Assembly (NCBI RefSeq): GCF_900104145.1
Contig: NZ_FNLB01000006.1
Location: 1,013,001 to 1,077,000, forward strand
Direction of reading: 5' to 3'
DNA length: 64,000 bases
Source of the DNA: Pseudovibrio sp. Tun.PSC04-5.I4
Lineage (GTDB): Bacteria > Pseudomonadota > Alphaproteobacteria > Rhizobiales > Stappiaceae
Positions 61,286-64,000 of the stretch are shown here, piece after piece (the first letter of the stretch is position 1; the number at the start of each line of letters is the position of its first letter). A model generated the notes under the pieces. The model made no database searches. It was not told where the DNA came from and worked only from the letters and a program-made list of their open reading frames with translations. The position numbers and the translations under genes were made by a program.

Positions 61286-62301
61286 TAAACAAGCTCAGGT
61301 TCTGCGAGGGCCGCTGCAAGACGCAAGGAGGCCATCAAACTGTTTGGGGAGGCCTTATCGGTCCCAGCTATATCAAAGGCAGTGCCGTGATCAGGAGATG
61401 TGCGCACGTAGGGGAGGCCGAGCGTCACATTTACAGCCTCGTCAAAGGCCAGTGTTTTAACCGGGATCAACGCCTGATCGTGGTACATGGCCACAGCAAC
61501 ATCGTAAGTATCCAAAGCTTGGCTGTGGAACATGGTGTCCGCAGGAAGTGGGCCACGGGCATCTATGCCCTCGCTACGCAACTGGGCAATAGCAGGAGAG
61601 ATGATAGTAACTTCTTCCATTCCCATTGAACCGCCTTCACCTGCATGCGGATTAAGGCCCGCAATCGCAAGTCGGGGCGCAGCAATGCCAAACCGCTCAA
61701 TCATGTCTTTGTTAATAGCTCGGCACCGGTCGACAATCAGATCTTTGGTAATGAGATTTGGAACGTCGATATAGGGAACGTGAATGGTAAGAGGTACGGC
61801 CATCAATTCTGGACCAGCAAGTAACATAATTGGGTCGACATCCACGCCCCAATAAGACTTGGCAAGCTCACCCAGAAACTCAGTGTGCCCGGGATGATGG
61901 AAACCACTGTCGTAGAGAATTTTCTTAGAAATCGGATTGGTAACAACGGCTGAGGCGCGGCCTTCTTTGACGTGCCGCACGGCTGTCTCGATTGATTCCA
62001 CAACAAGGGGTGCATTGGTGCCGGACGGAGCGCCCGGGCTCACTTGTACCGGACCAGTCAAGGGCACGACAGGCAGAGCTTCATCAAAACACTGTCTGGC
62101 ATCCTCAGGCTCAACCACTTTGATGGGAACCTTAAGACCAAGATGTTTTGCGCGAGATTTTAGAAATTCTGGATCACAGAGGACGTAAAACGGTTGTACT
62201 TCCTGCTCAAAGCGTATTTTCCAGGTTTTCAGGGTGATGTCAGGCCCAATGCCTGCAGGCTCGCCCATGGTGAGGGCGAGCGCTAACTTTACTCTGCGCA
62301 T
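61285..62301 (-). CDS. pdxA: 4-hydroxythreonine-4-phosphate dehydrogenase
   Basis: Vitamin B6 synthesis enzyme, NAD- and metal-dependent. 338 residues. Starts LALTMGEPAGIGPDI. The metal-binding and core segments HPGHTEFLGEL, TIHVPYIDVP, GLNPHAGEGGSMGMEE and MYHDQALIPVK are all present, as is the C-terminal RTSPDHGTAFDIAG. In the conserved lptD-surA-pdxA-rsmA order; the start is 34 bases past surA. Confidence 0.97.
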   Translation of the reverse strand: MRRVKLALALTMGEPAGIGPDITLKTWKIRFEQEVQPFYVLCDPEFLKSRAKHLGLKVPIKVVEPEDARQCFDEALPVVPLTGPVQVSPGAPSGTNAPLVVESIETAVRHVKEGRASAVVTNPISKKILYDSGFHHPGHTEFLGELAKSYWGVDVDPIMLLAGPELMAVPLTIHVPYIDVPNLITKDLIVDRCRAINKDMIERFGIAAPRLAIAGLNPHAGEGGSMGMEEVTIISPAIAQLRSEGIDARGPLPADTMFHSQALDTYDVAVAMYHDQALIPVKTLAFDEAVNVTLGLPYVRTSPDHGTAFDIAGTDKASPNSLMASLRLAAALAEPELV

Positions 62302-62335
62302 GATATCAAAGTATCTCCTGCTGCTGATCGGACGA

Positions 62336-63277
62336 TCAGCGTTGCTCGATTACAGCATTGGAGCGGAGGTCACGAAGGTAACGGCGAGAAAGCTGTTGAC
62401 CTTTTTTATTCCGCAACTCGCCCTCAACGGTGCTTCGTGCAGTCGCATCACTGTTGATTGTCTCTCTACCACAAAGCGCAATCATCTCAAATCCGGAGTC
62501 TACAGGGGTAGGCGCTGTGACGCGGCCAATTGAGATAGCATTCAGTCTTTTCACAAAGGCTGCTGGCAAATCTGTTTCCAAACGTTTTCCAATTGGCCGA
62601 ACAGTCACTTCGTTCAGACCAGAAGCAATCCGAGTGCCTTCTTCACAGGAGGTAAAACGGGCTCGAAGCTTCTTCATTTCGGAGTTACGTTTGTTCTTAA
62701 AAGACTTGCTGGAGTTCTTTGGAACAACAAAGATGATGCGTTGCAGGTCGTACTCAACACTGGTCGCGCCGCTTTCATCTTTGTTCTCCTTGCCCTGCAT
62801 TGCTGCAATGACGTCAGACTCGTTAATCCGAACGGTTGCGCGAAAACGCTGCATTACAACATCGGACCAAGCAATTTCTGCACGCAGGCGCTTCAACAAG
62901 CTGCGCGGATTCACGCCGCTCTGATTAAGGGCCTGCTTAAATTGGGTAGGTGACAGCTTAACGCGCTGGGAAATGGAGGCAAAAGCATCGTCGACTTGCT
63001 TGTCAGTGACTTCAACACCAACGCGCTTCGCTTCTGCCTGCTTCAACGCCTCGTCAATTAACTCTTCCTTAGCTTTGCGTTTGGCAACTTTGGAAGGAGC
63101 TCTGGTGGTCAGCGTGATAAGTTTTGAGCGCTGCTGCAGCTCATAGCTTGTGATTGGACGACCGTTGACAACAACAACAATCTTACTTGCAGCTTCTGCG
63201 GTCGTGAGCAGAGGGCCAGCCGGCGCCAGAAGGCCGGCAGCGACAACAAGCGAAGCACAGAAGCGGGTTAGTTTCAT
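62336..63277 (-). CDS. SurA-like periplasmic chaperone (SurA N-terminal domain protein)
   Basis: 313 residues from ATG 63277, which follows GGAGAG; a 20-codon longer reading lacks a signal peptide. Signal peptide about 1-29 (MKLTRFCASLVVAAG...AEA). The SurA N domain follows (IVVVVNGRPITSYELQQRSKLI, KEELIDEALKQAEAKRVGVEV), then a single divergent parvulin-like region (YDLQRIIFVVP...). It is shorter than E. coli SurA (428), as usual in alphaproteobacteria. Between lptD and pdxA, as expected for a helper of LptD and other porins. Confidence 0.9.
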   Translation of the reverse strand: MKLTRFCASLVVAAGLLAPAGPLLTTAEAASKIVVVVNGRPITSYELQQRSKLITLTTRAPSKVAKRKAKEELIDEALKQAEAKRVGVEVTDKQVDDAFASISQRVKLSPTQFKQALNQSGVNPRSLLKRLRAEIAWSDVVMQRFRATVRINESDVIAAMQGKENKDESGATSVEYDLQRIIFVVPKNSSKSFKNKRNSEMKKLRARFTSCEEGTRIASGLNEVTVRPIGKRLETDLPAAFVKRLNAISIGRVTAPTPVDSGFEMIALCGRETINSDATARSTVEGELRNKKGQQLSRRYLRDLRSNAVIEQR

Positions 63278-63487
63278 TTTGTAAAGCTCTCCGTCCCAGA
63301 GGCATATGCCAATATTTGGACGCTCCCTAGATAGCATTGATGTCTATTTGACACAGGTTGACTCAAATTTGAAGGGTGCAGCCAAGAAAATTTAATTCAA
63401 AGTCATACTAGTAAATATAGGCGACAATCTGTCGTGTCTCTGGCTGATATCTTGTGTACAGCCAGAGATTTAGTCGGAAACGTCTAC

Positions 63488-64000
63488 TCAATCATTAGGG
63501 GAGGAGTTTGAAGTTGAGCTTGAAAGGCTACTGTCCCCAATTGTACGCAAGCCGAATCGGAAGAAGAAGATGCGTTCAACAGGTTCACCGTTGTTCCGGC
63601 TTCTATCTTCACCATAAGAAACCGAAGCAGAGAACCCTTCATCGTCATACCCAACGCCAACTGCGTCTTGTACGAAATTCTCGTTGATCACGTCGTAGCG
63701 AACGGAACCAAACATACGCCAATTTTCTTGTAAATTCAGATTGAGTGCACCGACAAGCTCTTCTCGTTGCTGATCAATTCCTGCGTCAGGACGCTCAGCA
63801 AGATAGGCATAGGAAAGTACTGTAGAGGCTGGGCCATAACGACCACTCGCGCTGACTTCAGCACGTTGAACGCCAAAGTCACTCTCATCGAAGCGCGCGT
63901 TACCACCAATTCGGAAGCCGGTGTTGGTGTCGAAGTACAAGCTGCTGACGTAATCTGATCCATCAGTTTGCAGGCCGGAATCCCCTGTCGCGTCTAGGAG
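63488..64000 (-). CDS. lptD: LPS-assembly protein LptD, C-terminal part (5' truncated by window edge)
   Basis: The frame is open through to the right edge, so only the last 170 residues are seen. They show amphipathic beta strands of a large outer membrane barrel (YVSSLYFDTNTGFRIGGNARFD, GPASTVLSYAYLAERPDAG, ENWRMFGSVRYDVINENFVQDAVGVGYDDEGF), typical of the LptD barrel end, then a Ser-rich tail. The identity also rests on its place upstream of surA, pdxA and rsmA. LptD inserts LPS into the outer leaflet. Confidence 0.9.
   Translation of the reverse strand, partial: LLDATGDSGLQTDGSDYVSSLYFDTNTGFRIGGNARFDESDFGVQRAEVSASGRYGPASTVLSYAYLAERPDAGIDQQREELVGALNLNLQENWRMFGSVRYDVINENFVQDAVGVGYDDEGFSASVSYGEDRSRNNGEPVERIFFFRFGLRTIGDSSLSSSTSNSSPND

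Overview
The window reads as chromosome of a marine alphaproteobacterium of the Hyphomicrobiales type. The best guess is Pseudovibrio or a close relative in the Stappiaceae; this rests on gene content, synteny and roughly 50% GC, not on a database search. Core evidence is the rpsF-rpsR-rplI-dnaB-alr-radA-cvpA-purF block, the divergent fabD-fabG-acpP-fabF-mltG-yicC-gmk block, the lptD-surA-pdxA-rsmA block and an alphaproteobacterial atm1-psd-pssA start.

Layout. 1-2.7 kb: end of an Atm1-type ABC exporter, then phosphatidylserine decarboxylase and synthase. 2.76-2.94 kb: a perfect 26-copy heptanucleotide array boxed in by two terminators. 3.0-8.2 kb (minus): an RND pump with adaptor and PadR regulator. 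8.6-10.5 kb: PuuE allantoinase and a lipoprotein L,D-transpeptidase. 10.8-15.4 kb: a second adaptor-RND pair. 15.4-19.3 kb: two small unknown genes, a nucleoside hydrolase, a DUF2817 peptidase-like protein and an SDR. 19.4-19.65 kb: two identical tRNA-Gln(CUG) genes. 20-28.5 kb: Ppx/GppA, RlmE, GuaB, a chemoreceptor, a small membrane protein and an RsmB-like rRNA methyltransferase. 28.5-32.2 kb: a TPR protein, a MarR regulator and GuaA.

32.2-34.0 kb is the main accessory spot. The last part of guaA is repeated 1.74 kb downstream, next to what looks like the original guaA terminator. In between lie an AT-rich FkbM-type methyltransferase gene and a decayed DksA/TraR-like gene. Directly outside sits the same arrangement again: methyltransferase on plus, intact DksA/TraR-like gene on minus. 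I see no integrase.

35-42 kb: PilZ protein, two NnrU paralogues, the YfgM-BamB-Der cluster and an inositol monophosphatase. 42.3-51.3 kb (minus): the ribosomal protein, replication and purine block. 51.8-58.7 kb (plus): fatty acid synthesis, MltG, YicC and guanylate kinase. 58.9-60.3 kb: a Tat-exported multicopper oxidase. 60.4-64 kb (minus): RsmA, PdxA, SurA-like chaperone and the C-terminal end of LptD.

Many genes serve envelope building (phospholipid, fatty acid, LPS transport, BAM, peptidoglycan) and guanine nucleotide synthesis (GuaB, GuaA, PurF, Gmk). I did not find a CRISPR array, transposase, phage module or recognisable defence system. The most unusual features are the guaA-end duplication with its small island and the G-tract heptamer array.
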